64,000 bases of DNA from Lysobacter enzymogenes (lineage in GTDB: Bacteria > Pseudomonadota > Gammaproteobacteria > Xanthomonadales > Xanthomonadaceae), in assembly GCF_023617245.1 (NCBI RefSeq), contig NZ_CP067396.1, positions 3,348,001 through 3,412,000 on the forward strand. The letters are read 5' to 3'. Below the pieces are notes generated by a model that worked only from the letters and a program-made list of their open reading frames with translations, did no database searches and was not told the origin of the DNA. Below, piece by piece: positions 29,379 to 37,950 of the stretch. Within the stretch, counting starts at the first letter, position 1. Each line of letters starts with the position of its first letter. The position numbers and the translations under genes were made by a program.

Positions 29379-30593
29379 CTAACCTTCCGCCCGCGTCGGC
29401 ACCAACCCATTCCCCGCCGCCCACTGATTGACGTCGTCGCGGCGGATCGCCGCCGCCATCAATCCCGGGAACGCATCCGGCGTACACGCGAACGACGGCA
29501 CGCCCAGCGCGGCCAGTTTCGCCGCCAGCGCCTGGTCGTACGCCGGCCGGCCTTCGTCGCTGAGCGCCAGCAACACGATGAACTGCACCCCGGCCTCGAC
29601 CAGCTCCTGCGCGCGCGCCAGCAGCTTGGCCTCGACGCCGCCTTCGTACAGGTCGGAGATCAGCACCAGGATGCTGTTGCGCGGTTCGCGGATCAGGCCC
29701 TGGCAATACGCCACCGCGCCGTGGATGTCGGTGCCGCCGCCGAGCTGCACGCCGAACAGCAGGTCGACCGGGTCGTCGAGCTGTTCGGTCATGTCGACCA
29801 CCGCGGTGTCGAACACCACCAGCCGGGTCGATACCGCCGGCAGCGAAGCCATCACCGCGCCGAAGATGCTCGAATACACCACCGACGCCGCCATCGAGCC
29901 GCTCTGGTCGATGCACAGGGTGATCTCGCGCTGCGGCCGCCGCGACTTGCGGCCGAAGCCGATCAGCTGTTGCGGAATCACGGTGTTGTACTCGGGCTGC
30001 CAATGCTTGAGGTTGGCGCGGATGGTGCGGTTCCAGTCGATCTCGGCATGGCGCGGGCGACGGGTGCGGCGGGCGCGGTCGAGCGCGCCGGTCACCGCCG
30101 AGCGCATCGGCTCTTCGAGCTTGCGCATCAGTTCCTCGACCACGCGCCGCACCACCATGCGCGCGGTCTGCTTGGTCTCGGCCGGAATCACGCCCGACAG
30201 CGACACCAGGTTGGCGACCATGTGCACGTCGGGCTGGATGCCTTCGAGCATTTCCTTTTCCAGCAGCATCTGGCGCAGGTCCAGGCGCTGCAGGGCGTCG
30301 CGCTGCATCACCTGGACCACGCTGGTCGGGAAGTACTTGCGGATGTCGCCGAGCCAGCGCGCCACGTTCGGCGCCGAGCCGCCGCGGCCGCCGCGCCGCG
30401 ACAGGCCGCCGGGGCCGCTGGGTTCGTACAGCGCGGCCAGGGCCGCGTCCATCGGCGACAGGCCGGCGCCGAGGCCGCCGCAACTGTCCTGGGCCTCGCT
30501 GCCCAGGACCATGCGCCAGCGCTCCTCGCGCGTGCTCGGCGTCGCCGCGTCGGCGGGCAGGTCGGTGTCGGCGCTATCGCTTGCCGCGCTCAT
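29379..30593 (-). CDS. vWA-domain protein of the SWIM/DUF5691/MoxR/DUF5682 cluster
   Basis: A 404-aa cytosolic protein (no signal peptide or membrane helix). The C-terminal half is a von Willebrand A domain of the CoxE-like type, with a complete metal-ion-dependent adhesion site: ITLCIDQSGSMAAS (DxSxS), the Thr in QLGGGTDIHGAVAYC and the acidic VLISDLYEGG. The N-terminal half is helical, with RWLGDIRKYFPTSVVQVMQR and a WNRTIRANLKHW segment. vWA proteins paired with MoxR ATPases act as substrate adaptors or metal-dependent scaffolds in assembly and maturation machines. Its ATG overlaps the DUF5682 stop (ATGA), so it is the last gene of the operon. It ends close to the composite repeat. Confidence 0.9.
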   Translation of the reverse strand: MSAASDSADTDLPADAATPSTREERWRMVLGSEAQDSCGGLGAGLSPMDAALAALYEPSGPGGLSRRGGRGGSAPNVARWLGDIRKYFPTSVVQVMQRDALQRLDLRQMLLEKEMLEGIQPDVHMVANLVSLSGVIPAETKQTARMVVRRVVEELMRKLEEPMRSAVTGALDRARRTRRPRHAEIDWNRTIRANLKHWQPEYNTVIPQQLIGFGRKSRRPQREITLCIDQSGSMAASVVYSSIFGAVMASLPAVSTRLVVFDTAVVDMTEQLDDPVDLLFGVQLGGGTDIHGAVAYCQGLIREPRNSILVLISDLYEGGVEAKLLARAQELVEAGVQFIVLLALSDEGRPAYDQALAAKLAALGVPSFACTPDAFPGLMAAAIRRDDVNQWAAGNGLVPTRAEG

Positions 30594-33007
30594 CGCGCAT
30601 CTCCTACCGGCTCGAGGCCGAACAATTCGCGCAGCAGCGGCAGCGCGCGCGCCGCGCGGGCGGCGTCCCACGACGATCGCGCCGCCGCGGCCGGCGCGGC
30701 GCCCAGCGGACGCTTGACCCGCTGGCCGAGGTCGCGCCGGTCGGCGGCCTCGAACTCGGCGAAGCTGCGCCGCAACAACGGCACCACGCGCAGGAAATGC
30801 TCGTGGCCCAGGTTCGAGACCCAGCCGTCGATCAGGCCCCACACCGCGTCGTCGTGCAGCAGCACCGCGGCGTTGCGGTTGAGGAAGCCGTCCAGCCAGT
30901 GCGCCGCGTCCAGCGGCTCGGCGCCGAGCGAGAGGTTGAGCCCCAGTTCGCGCGCGACCGCTTCGCCGTCGAAGGCGCCTGCGTCGAACAACAGGCGCGT
31001 GGCCACGCCGCGCAGCAGCGGGGTGGCGCTCAGCGCTAGCGCGAGCTGGCGCAGGGCGCCGCGCCAGGTCGCGGTCTGGGCCTCGTCCTCGCGCAGCGCG
31101 ACCGCGCGGTCGGCGGCGAGCAGGGTTTCGCGCGCGTCGCCCGCGGCTTCTTCGTCGAGCCCACCCAGCGCGATGGTCAGGCCGATGCAGGCGCGCGCGA
31201 GCATGCCGTCGAACAGATGCCGCACCTGCGCCGCGTCGGTGTTGCGCACGTTGCCGTAGCGCTGCACGTTGGCCAGCGCCGGCAGCGCCGCCAGCAGCGA
31301 CAGCGGATCGGCGTCGACCGCGGCGCGCGCCTGCAGTTCGGCGGCCACCGCTTGCACCGCATCGGGCAGGTTCGCCAGCAGCACCCGGTCGATCAGGCGC
31401 GAGAGATCCGGCAGGCGCTCGGCCTGGCGCGCGGATTCGATCGCGCGCGCGGTCGCGGCCTGCGCCACGGTCTGGCCGTAGCGGCTGGCGACGATCAGCT
31501 CGATCTCGAACCCCGGCTGCCAGGCCAGTTCCCACACTTCGCGGAAGCTGCCGCGCGAACGCCCGGCGCCGCCGAGCCGGCCCCAGCCGATGTCCAGCAG
31601 CAGCAACCGGTGCAGCAGTTCGCTGCGCTGCAGGTCGGTGTCGTTGCGCAGGTCCAGTTCCAGCGGCTTGCTCAAGGCTTCGGCCTTGAGCCGCAGGCGC
31701 TTGCGCTGGGCCTCCAGATCGCGCTGCAGCGGCACCGTCGGCACCGCCTCGGGCACCGAGCCGATCCGCTCGCCGATCATCAGCGCCTGCTCGATCAGCC
31801 GCATCGGCGCGTCGTCGCCGTTGCACAGGATGCTCAGGGTGGCTTCGTTGAGTTCGCCCAGGCTCGGCGCCGGGCGCTGGCGCAACGCGGCCAGCGTGTC
31901 GGCCAGGCGCGCGGCCTCGATCAGGTGCGCGGACGAGCAGTCCAGCGCGTGTTCGCGCAGCACCCGCGCGACCCGCGCGAACCAGCCGACGGTGCGGCCC
32001 TGGCTGCCGCCGTGCCGCCACAGGTGTTCGTACCAGCCCGGCGAATCGATGCCGGCGCCGTAGCCGCTGGCGCTGCTGAGGTGGCGGTAGGTCCACGGCA
32101 CCCAGGTCGCGGCGGTCTTGAGCTTGGGCAGGTCCTTGAGCAAGGCCTTGTCGGCCGCGGCGGTGGCCTTGCCGGCCAGCGCCGGCACGTGCCAGGCGCC
32201 GCAGACCACGGCGATACGCTCGAAGCCCTGCTTGACCGCCTCGCGGATGCCGCTGCGCATGTGCGCTTCGCGCAGCGCTTCCTCGCGCGGGTCCAGGCCG
32301 TTGCCCAGCTCGGCGTGGTCGCGCAGTTCGGCCATGGCCGCGGCGATCGCCTCGAACAGGCCTTCGCCGTCGCCGCGCTCCTCGACCATGTGGTTCCACC
32401 AGCTCTCGCCGTCGGCGTAGCCGGCGGCGTGGGCGAGCCAGTCGAGCGGATCGCGCTGGCCGTGGCCGTCCGCGGTCGGTTCGGCGGCGTCCTCGACCTG
32501 GGGTTTGGACGCGGACGCGGGAGCTGCGCCCTCCGCGCGCGTTTCCGACGCCGCGGGCGCGGCCTCGATCCGCGCCGCGTCGTCGGCGAGTTCCTGCGGC
32601 GACTGCGCCTCGCCTTCGCCAGCGACCTCGCCCGCCGGCTGCGCCTGCGCCTCGCCGGCGAAGCGCTCGCGCCGCGCCCGCTGCCAGGCCAGGCTGGCCC
32701 CGGCCGGCACGTCGATGAAGCGCACCGTCGCGCCCTGCTCCACCGCCCAGCGCATCGCCTGCCATTCCGGCGAGAACTCGGCGTAGGGATGGAACACGGC
32801 CAGCTGCGGATCGTCGACGCCGTAGGACAGCAGCGCCACCGGCGGCTGCAGTTGCGCGTCGCGCAGGTGCTCGACCATGGCCTCGGCGCCGGCCGGGCCC
32901 TCGATCAGCACGCAGTCCGGCCGCAACGCGTCCAGCGCCTTGCGCAGGCTGCGCGCGCTGCCCGGGCCGTGGTGGCGGATGCCGAAATAACTGAGCGTGG
33001 CGCTCAT
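30590..33007 (-). CDS. DUF5682-family protein, possible ChaN/TraB/EreA-like metalloenzyme
   Basis: An 805-aa soluble protein. Near the N-terminus is YFGIRHHGPGSARSL, then RPDCVLIEGPAG, matching the DUF5682 family. A low-complexity Ala/Glu/Pro linker spans about residues 115-185. Further on come REEALREAHMRSGI (about 241-254) and RIAVVCGAWHVPAL (about 264-277). The order G-x-x-HH ... V-x-x-E ... R-E-x-x-M ... G-x-x-H is what ChaN/TraB/EreA/Tiki-type enzymes show (paired His and Glu at the N-terminus, R-x-x-x-M, then a G-x-x-H strand). I therefore infer a related, probably metal- or Glu/His-dependent hydrolase. This is my inference and has not been demonstrated. The C-terminal half is helical and unrecognised. 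The gene starts 7 nt after the MoxR stop and overlaps the vWA gene. Confidence 0.85.
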   Translation of the reverse strand: MSATLSYFGIRHHGPGSARSLRKALDALRPDCVLIEGPAGAEAMVEHLRDAQLQPPVALLSYGVDDPQLAVFHPYAEFSPEWQAMRWAVEQGATVRFIDVPAGASLAWQRARRERFAGEAQAQPAGEVAGEGEAQSPQELADDAARIEAAPAASETRAEGAAPASASKPQVEDAAEPTADGHGQRDPLDWLAHAAGYADGESWWNHMVEERGDGEGLFEAIAAAMAELRDHAELGNGLDPREEALREAHMRSGIREAVKQGFERIAVVCGAWHVPALAGKATAAADKALLKDLPKLKTAATWVPWTYRHLSSASGYGAGIDSPGWYEHLWRHGGSQGRTVGWFARVARVLREHALDCSSAHLIEAARLADTLAALRQRPAPSLGELNEATLSILCNGDDAPMRLIEQALMIGERIGSVPEAVPTVPLQRDLEAQRKRLRLKAEALSKPLELDLRNDTDLQRSELLHRLLLLDIGWGRLGGAGRSRGSFREVWELAWQPGFEIELIVASRYGQTVAQAATARAIESARQAERLPDLSRLIDRVLLANLPDAVQAVAAELQARAAVDADPLSLLAALPALANVQRYGNVRNTDAAQVRHLFDGMLARACIGLTIALGGLDEEAAGDARETLLAADRAVALREDEAQTATWRGALRQLALALSATPLLRGVATRLLFDAGAFDGEAVARELGLNLSLGAEPLDAAHWLDGFLNRNAAVLLHDDAVWGLIDGWVSNLGHEHFLRVVPLLRRSFAEFEAADRRDLGQRVKRPLGAAPAAAARSSWDAARAARALPLLRELFGLEPVGDAR

Positions 33008-33014
33008 GCGCGGA

Positions 33015-34094
33015 TCACAGCTGCTCGCGGAAGGCGCGGTAGAGGTCCTTCCACTCGGCGCGTTCCTTGACCACGGTCTCCAGGTACTCCGTCCACACCA
33101 CCTGGTCCTGCACCGGGTCCTTGACCACCGCGCCGATCATGCCCGCGGCCATGTCGGCCGGACGCAGCACGCCGTCGCCGAAGTGCCCGGCCAGGGCCAT
33201 GCCGTTGTTGATCACCGAGATCGCCTCGGCGGTGGACAGGGTCGAGCTCGGCGTCTTGAGCTTGGACTTGCCGTCCTCGGTCTGGCCGTTGCGCAGTTCG
33301 CGGAAGATGCGCACGATCCGCGCGACTTCCTTCAGCGCCGGCGGTTCGGCCGGCAACTCCAGCGCGCGGCCGAGTTCGTGCACGCGCTTGACCACGATCG
33401 AGACTTCCTCTTCCTCGCTCGACGGCACCGGCAGGATCACCGTGTTGAAGCGGCGCTTGAGCGCGCTCGACAACTCGTTGACGCCCTTGTCGCGGTTGTT
33501 GGCGGTGGCGATCACGCTGAAGCCGCGCGCGGCCTGCACTTCGCTGCCGAGTTCCGGCACCGGCAGGGTCTTCTCCGACAGCACCGTGATCAAGGTGTCC
33601 TGGACGTCGGCGGGGATGCGGGTCAGCTCTTCGACCCGGGCGATCTTGCCGAGCTTCATCGCGTTCATCATCGGGCTCGGCACCAGCGCGTTCTCGCTGG
33701 GGCCGTGGGCCAACAGCTGGGCGTAGTTCCAGCCGTAGCGGATCTGCTCTTCGCTGGTGCCGGCGGTGCCCTGGATCAGCATGGTCGAATCGCCGCTGAT
33801 CGCCGCGCTCAGGTGTTCGGACACCCACGACTTGGCCGTGCCCGGCACGCCGAACAGCAGCAGCGCGCGGTCGGTGGCGACGGTGGCGACGGCGATCTCC
33901 ATCAAGCGGCGGTTGCCGATGTACTTGGCGCTGACCTCGAAGCCGTTGTCGAGCTTGCCGCCGATCAGGTAGGTCACCACCGCCCACGGCGACAGCTTCC
34001 AGTTGGCGGGACGCTGGCGGTCGTCGGCCTTGGCCAGTTGTTCGAGTTCTTCGGCGAACTGGATTTCAGCGTGTTGGCGCAGGACGGCGGTCAT
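33015..34094 (-). CDS. MoxR-type AAA+ ATPase
   Basis: A 359-aa AAA+ ATPase with Walker A LLLFGVPGTAKSWVSEHL, a Walker B region in GKIARVEELTRIPADVQD, and sensor 1 in GFSVIATANNRDKGVNELS. An arginine-finger region follows in SSALKRRFNTVILPVPSSEEEE. The variant Walker A (G-x-P-G-T-A-K-S) and the early EE in Walker B place it in the MoxR/RavA-like clade, whose members act with vWA proteins as chaperone-like maturation machines. The ATG at 34094 has GGAG upstream. The frame remains open into the upstream gene, but homology begins near MTAVLRQHAEIQFAEELEQL. A 3x GATTCGAA-type repeat lies in the 59-bp gap before it. Confidence 0.93.
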   Translation of the reverse strand: MTAVLRQHAEIQFAEELEQLAKADDRQRPANWKLSPWAVVTYLIGGKLDNGFEVSAKYIGNRRLMEIAVATVATDRALLLFGVPGTAKSWVSEHLSAAISGDSTMLIQGTAGTSEEQIRYGWNYAQLLAHGPSENALVPSPMMNAMKLGKIARVEELTRIPADVQDTLITVLSEKTLPVPELGSEVQAARGFSVIATANNRDKGVNELSSALKRRFNTVILPVPSSEEEEVSIVVKRVHELGRALELPAEPPALKEVARIVRIFRELRNGQTEDGKSKLKTPSSTLSTAEAISVINNGMALAGHFGDGVLRPADMAAGMIGAVVKDPVQDQVVWTEYLETVVKERAEWKDLYRAFREQL

Positions 34095-34153
34095 CGGAAC
34101 TCCGTGTGGATGAGGTTTGATTCGAAGATTCGAAGATTCGGGGGCCGGGCGGC

Positions 34154-35707
34154 TCAGGCGTGCAGCAGCCGGCGCAGCTGCGCGGTGCGCTCCAGGCCGG
34201 CGAGGCAGTCGGCCAGGGCCGGGGTGTCGTCGGGCGCGCGCGGCGGCGCCTGCCAGCCGTGCAGCGCCTGCGGGTGCAGCGCTTCCAGCAGCGTCTGGGC
34301 GTTCTGGCGCAGGCTCCAGTCCTGGCGCAGGGTGTCGCCGGCCTGCTGCAGGCCTTCGCCGACCAGGCGCGAGTAATCCAGCGGCAGCCACTGCCCCGGC
34401 GCGCAGGAGCCGAGCACTTCGTCCAGGCGGCCGCTGCGGCACAGCTCGGCGAAACTGCGCGGCCAATGGCGCACGCGCTGCGCCGGCGGCAGCAGCGCCA
34501 GCAGTTCGCCGTGGTGCTCGCCGAACGCGCGGCCGGGCGCGTCGAGCATGGCCTGCGCCCAGTCGCCGTCGTCGCGGTGGATGCGTTCGATCCAGCCGCG
34601 GTACAGCGCCTGCTTCCAGTCGCTCTTGCCGGCCCAGGCCAGCAGCGCGGCGGGGTCCATGCCGGTGCGCTCGCACCACCAGCGCAGCGGCATCTGCCGC
34701 GCCAGCTGGTACAGCCACCACGCGCGCTCGCCGAGCGCGTCGTTCTGCGGCCGCGCGGCGTCGATGGCCGCGGCGGCCCACTCGGGATCGGCGGCCTGCG
34801 GCGCGTCGAGCGTCCAGCGCTTGACCAGCAACACGCGCTCCTGGGTCAGCAGCGGCGCCAGCCACGCGGCCAATCGCTGCGCATGCGCGGACTGCGGCAG
34901 ACGCGCGAGCAAGCCTGCGGCGAGCCGGCGCACTTCGCGGCCGCGGTCCTTGAGCAGGCCGGTCAGCAGCGCCTCGTCGTCCGCGCCGAGCCCGGCCTCG
35001 AACTCGGCGACGAACGCGGCGCGTTCCTTCGCCGGCAACTCGCCGAGTTGCGCCTGCAACATCTCTCGCGCGCGCGCGGGCTCGGCCGCGCGGACCCGCG
35101 CGAACAGGGCCAGGCGCTGTTCGAAACTGCCTTCCTGCCACAGGCGCGCGACCTCGGCCGCCGAATCGGTGGGCTCGTCCTCGCCCACGACGTTCTCGCC
35201 CGCGCCGGCCGCGCCGCGATCGGCGTAGCGCCAATCCGGATTGAGCCGGGCCAGCCACAGCCCGCGTTCGCCGAGCACCGGCAGCAGCGCCGGGCGCAGC
35301 CGCGCGCGCTGGCGGCCGGCATCGAGCGCGGACGCCAGCGCCGCGGCCGGCAGCGCGCGGCCGAGCGCGGCCAGGCGCTGGCAGGCTTCGTGGTGCAGGC
35401 GTTCGCTGTCGCCGCGGAAGATCGCGGCCAACGCCGGCGCCAGCGGCTCGCCCTCGCCGATCATACGCGCGTCGTCGGGCGCGGCCGGCGGCGGCTCGGC
35501 CGCGGCCGGCGCGAGCTCCACCGCGGCCAGCCGGCACGCCGCCATCGCCGCGGCGCCGCGGGCGTAGCGCGCCAGCGCGTCGTCGCCGTCGATCTGCTCC
35601 AGCAACTCGCCGACCGGCGCGGGAAACGCCGGCGCGCGCGCGCCGTCGATGCCGACCAACGCCGGCTTGATCCAATCGCCGCCTGCGTTCGCAAGGTTCG
35701 CGCTCAT
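34154..35707 (-). CDS. DUF5691-family helical protein
   Basis: A 517-aa Ala/Leu/Arg-rich, almost entirely helical protein without signal peptide or membrane segments. It has motifs such as RLNPDWRYA, LPAKERAAFVAEFEAGL, LLKDRGREVRRLAAGLLARL (HEAT-like) and PLDYSRLVGEGLQQAGDTLR. It belongs with DUF5691 proteins by context and by these segments. An alpha-solenoid scaffold is plausible. The start overlaps the SWIM gene stop by 4 nt (ATGA at 35704-35707), so the two are translationally coupled. The MoxR ATPase gene follows after 59 bp. Confidence 0.82.
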   Translation of the reverse strand: MSANLANAGGDWIKPALVGIDGARAPAFPAPVGELLEQIDGDDALARYARGAAAMAACRLAAVELAPAAAEPPPAAPDDARMIGEGEPLAPALAAIFRGDSERLHHEACQRLAALGRALPAAALASALDAGRQRARLRPALLPVLGERGLWLARLNPDWRYADRGAAGAGENVVGEDEPTDSAAEVARLWQEGSFEQRLALFARVRAAEPARAREMLQAQLGELPAKERAAFVAEFEAGLGADDEALLTGLLKDRGREVRRLAAGLLARLPQSAHAQRLAAWLAPLLTQERVLLVKRWTLDAPQAADPEWAAAAIDAARPQNDALGERAWWLYQLARQMPLRWWCERTGMDPAALLAWAGKSDWKQALYRGWIERIHRDDGDWAQAMLDAPGRAFGEHHGELLALLPPAQRVRHWPRSFAELCRSGRLDEVLGSCAPGQWLPLDYSRLVGEGLQQAGDTLRQDWSLRQNAQTLLEALHPQALHGWQAPPRAPDDTPALADCLAGLERTAQLRRLLHA

Positions 35708-37044
35708 GCCGCCAGGCTCCAGTTGTGCGCCGCGTCTTCGCCGCGCCAGGCGCTCAGCGGCCGCAGTTCGCGGCCGTCCCATTCGCCCATCACCTGCAGT
35801 GCGCGGCCGCCGCTGCGCGCGAGCAGGTTCCAGCCGGCCGCGTCGCCCAGCGCCAGCGGCAAGCGCCCGGCCGGGGTGTGCAGCCACCAGCGTTCGTTCT
35901 CGTACAGCGGTATCGCATCGGCCAGCGCCAGCGGCCACCACTGCAGCCACGGGTTCGCGGCGAACGCGAGCGAGGCGGCTTCGATGGCGTCGGCGGCCGG
36001 CTGCGACCAGCGCGGCGCCGGCTGCGCCGCGCCCTGCTCCAGCGCCAGCGCGCGCAGCGGCGCGCTGCCGGGGAAGAAGCGCAGGGTCGCCTCGACCGCG
36101 CGCCCGTCCAGCCATTGCTGCTCCCAGCCGCGGCCGCCGTAGGCGTAGTCGTGCAGCAGCGCGTCGCGGCCGCTGGCCTGCCCGCGCAGCCACACCCGGC
36201 GTTCGAACAGGCGGTCGTCGCGTTCGTCGATGCGCTGGCCCTGGACGATCCAGCGATCGCTCACGCTTTCGCCGAGCGTGGACAAATCGTCCTTGTCGTA
36301 GACCCAGCCCAGCGCGGTGCGCACGTCGGCCAGGCGTTGCGGCGACAGCGTCGCGCGCCGGACCACCGCTTCGCGCAGCAGCCAGATCAGGCCGAAGCGC
36401 TCGATCACCGCCGGCGCGCCGGCGATGCCGGCGGCCATGGCGTCGGTCGCGGCCAGCAACTGCGCCGACAGCGCCGGCGCCTGCGCGTCGACCATGCGCG
36501 CCGCCATCGCCGTCCACTCGGCGCGTTGCTGCGCGCCGAACGAAGCCAGCCCGCGGCGCAACTGATCGCCGATCCAGCGCTGCAGTTCGGCGGTGCCCTG
36601 GTCGATGCGCTTCCAGCGCGCGGCCTCGCGCTTCGCGGCCGCGGCGGCGGCGGCTTCGGGATCGGCCGCCTGCGCGGCGACCGCCTTGGCCGCGGCCTGT
36701 TCCTTCTTTTCGGCGCGGTCGCGGCGCGAGTTCAGCCATTCCTCGACCCACGCAGGCCGCGCGTCCGCGGCGATGCCGCCGCGCGCATGCATCAACAGCA
36801 GCGCCAACGCGTGCTTGCATGGAAACTTGCGGCTGGGACAGGAGCAGCGGGTGACCAGCGCGCCCAGATCGACCTGGGCCTGATAGGGCTTGGCGCCGCT
36901 GCCCTTGCATTCGCCCCACAAGGCCTCGGCGTCGCCGCCCAGGCTCACCCAATGTCGGTCGGAGGCCAGGCCGGTGGCGGCCTTGGCCGAAGCGCCGTCG
37001 GGCGCCAACGCAAGCGCCTGTTCGGCGGTCAGGGCAGATTCCAT
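35704..37044 (-). CDS. SWIM zinc-finger family protein
   Basis: A 446-aa protein, first gene of the five-gene operon. Residues 60-85 contain TRCSCPSRKFPCKHALALLL, a SWIM zinc finger (C-x-C-x6-C-x-H at C67, C69, C76, H78). SWIM domains bind DNA or protein partners. The remainder is helical and then Trp-rich beta-strand sequence (RWKRIDQGTAELQRWIGDQL, DRWIVQGQRIDERDDRLFER, WLRGQASGRDALLHDYAYGG), including an Ala/Lys-rich stretch at about residues 115-140 that could form a coiled coil. The ATG at 37044 follows a gene-free gap with a large hairpin. The operon promoter must lie between 37045 and about 37098. Confidence 0.9.
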   Translation of the reverse strand: MESALTAEQALALAPDGASAKAATGLASDRHWVSLGGDAEALWGECKGSGAKPYQAQVDLGALVTRCSCPSRKFPCKHALALLLMHARGGIAADARPAWVEEWLNSRRDRAEKKEQAAAKAVAAQAADPEAAAAAAAKREAARWKRIDQGTAELQRWIGDQLRRGLASFGAQQRAEWTAMAARMVDAQAPALSAQLLAATDAMAAGIAGAPAVIERFGLIWLLREAVVRRATLSPQRLADVRTALGWVYDKDDLSTLGESVSDRWIVQGQRIDERDDRLFERRVWLRGQASGRDALLHDYAYGGRGWEQQWLDGRAVEATLRFFPGSAPLRALALEQGAAQPAPRWSQPAADAIEAASLAFAANPWLQWWPLALADAIPLYENERWWLHTPAGRLPLALGDAAGWNLLARSGGRALQVMGEWDGRELRPLSAWRGEDAAHNWSLAA

Positions 37045-37098
37045 TGCGAACCGGTCCCCACCGGCGGCGTCCTTGTAATGGACGTCAGCATAACTGAG

Positions 37099-37200
37099 GA
37101 GCGAGGAGTGAGCGTAGAGGAGTGAGGAGCGAGCGAAAGCACGAGCCCCTCGGACTTCGCTTTCGCTCGCTCCTCACTCCTCCACGCTCACTCCTCGCTC
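37099..37200. repeat. Large near-perfect inverted repeat (2 x 42 bp)
   Basis: Arms 37099-37140 and 37159-37200 pair over 42 bp with a single mismatch. They consist of purine-rich GAGCGAGGAGTGAGCG-type repeats, around an 18-bp loop. It lies between the SWIM gene start and the stop codon of the lipoprotein gene, whose TAG uses the last base of the arm. A similar GAGTGAG...ACGAGGAACGA low-complexity stretch is at 6886-6915. As RNA it would be a very stable hairpin. Confidence 0.88.
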
Positions 37201-37682
37201 TAAAGCCTCGGCGTCCACTCGGCCGAGATCATCCGCCATTCGCCGTCGCGCTCGCGCCAGCCGGTGCGCACCTGGTAGAGCTGCGCGGCCTCGGGCAAGG
37301 CGTTGCCGGCGCCGCCGCCGAGCGCGGCTTCGAACTCGACCGTGGCGCGGTCGCCCTTGACCTCGAAGCGCAGCGCTGCCACGCGCACCCATACGTCGCG
37401 ATAGCGCAGGAAGCTGGCCGCGGCCAGCCGGCGCGCGCCTTCGCGGTCCAGGCCCTGCGGGCCGACGAAGTCATCGGCCAGTTGCGCCCGCACCGCCTTG
37501 GCGTCGCGCGCCTGGATGGCGTCCTGCAACTGGGTCATCGACGCGCGCAGGCGCTGCTCCGGCGAGCCGCCGCCGCAGGCGGCCAGGGCCAGCAGCGCGG
37601 CCGCCAGCCAGCCCATGCGCGCGCCCGCGCGGGCGGCGCTCCGTAGCGGCTGCGTCCGGTCGATCGCGAACAGTGTGAACAT
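37200..37682 (-). CDS. Putative lipoprotein, NTF2/SnoaL-like fold
   Basis: A 160-aa product from ATG 37682 (a shorter start at 37616 gives 138 aa). A basic n-region is followed by MGWLAAALLALAACGGGS, in which LAAC fits a lipobox, so acylation at that Cys is likely. The mature domain MTQLQDAIQARDAKAVRAQL ... LYQVRTGWRERDGEWRMISA has the helix-helix-strand pattern of NTF2-like (SnoaL/DUF4440) proteins, which bind small ligands or act as enzymes. The role here is unknown. It lies upstream of the SWIM operon on the same strand but is separated from it by the 102-bp hairpin. Confidence 0.78.
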   Translation of the reverse strand: MFTLFAIDRTQPLRSAARAGARMGWLAAALLALAACGGGSPEQRLRASMTQLQDAIQARDAKAVRAQLADDFVGPQGLDREGARRLAAASFLRYRDVWVRVAALRFEVKGDRATVEFEAALGGGAGNALPEAAQLYQVRTGWRERDGEWRMISAEWTPRL

Positions 37683-37950
37683 GGCGGATTTCCCCTTCTG
37701 AACGCTGCAACGGACGTATTCGCACGACCGTTCGCCCACTCGGCCGGCGGCGCGGCGCCGCGCGGTCCGTGCCGGAGCCAAGCCCGGCTGCCGCCGATCC
37801 TGACAGGTCCGCGGCGCTCGCCACAACGCCGCCGGGCACCGCCTTGCCACCCGCTAGAGCCTATGCTCCAATCGAGAAAACACACCGTACGCCGGCGCAC
37901 TTCGCGGCAAGCGGACAGAAAATCGACGAGCGATTAAAGAGGGGATCGCG

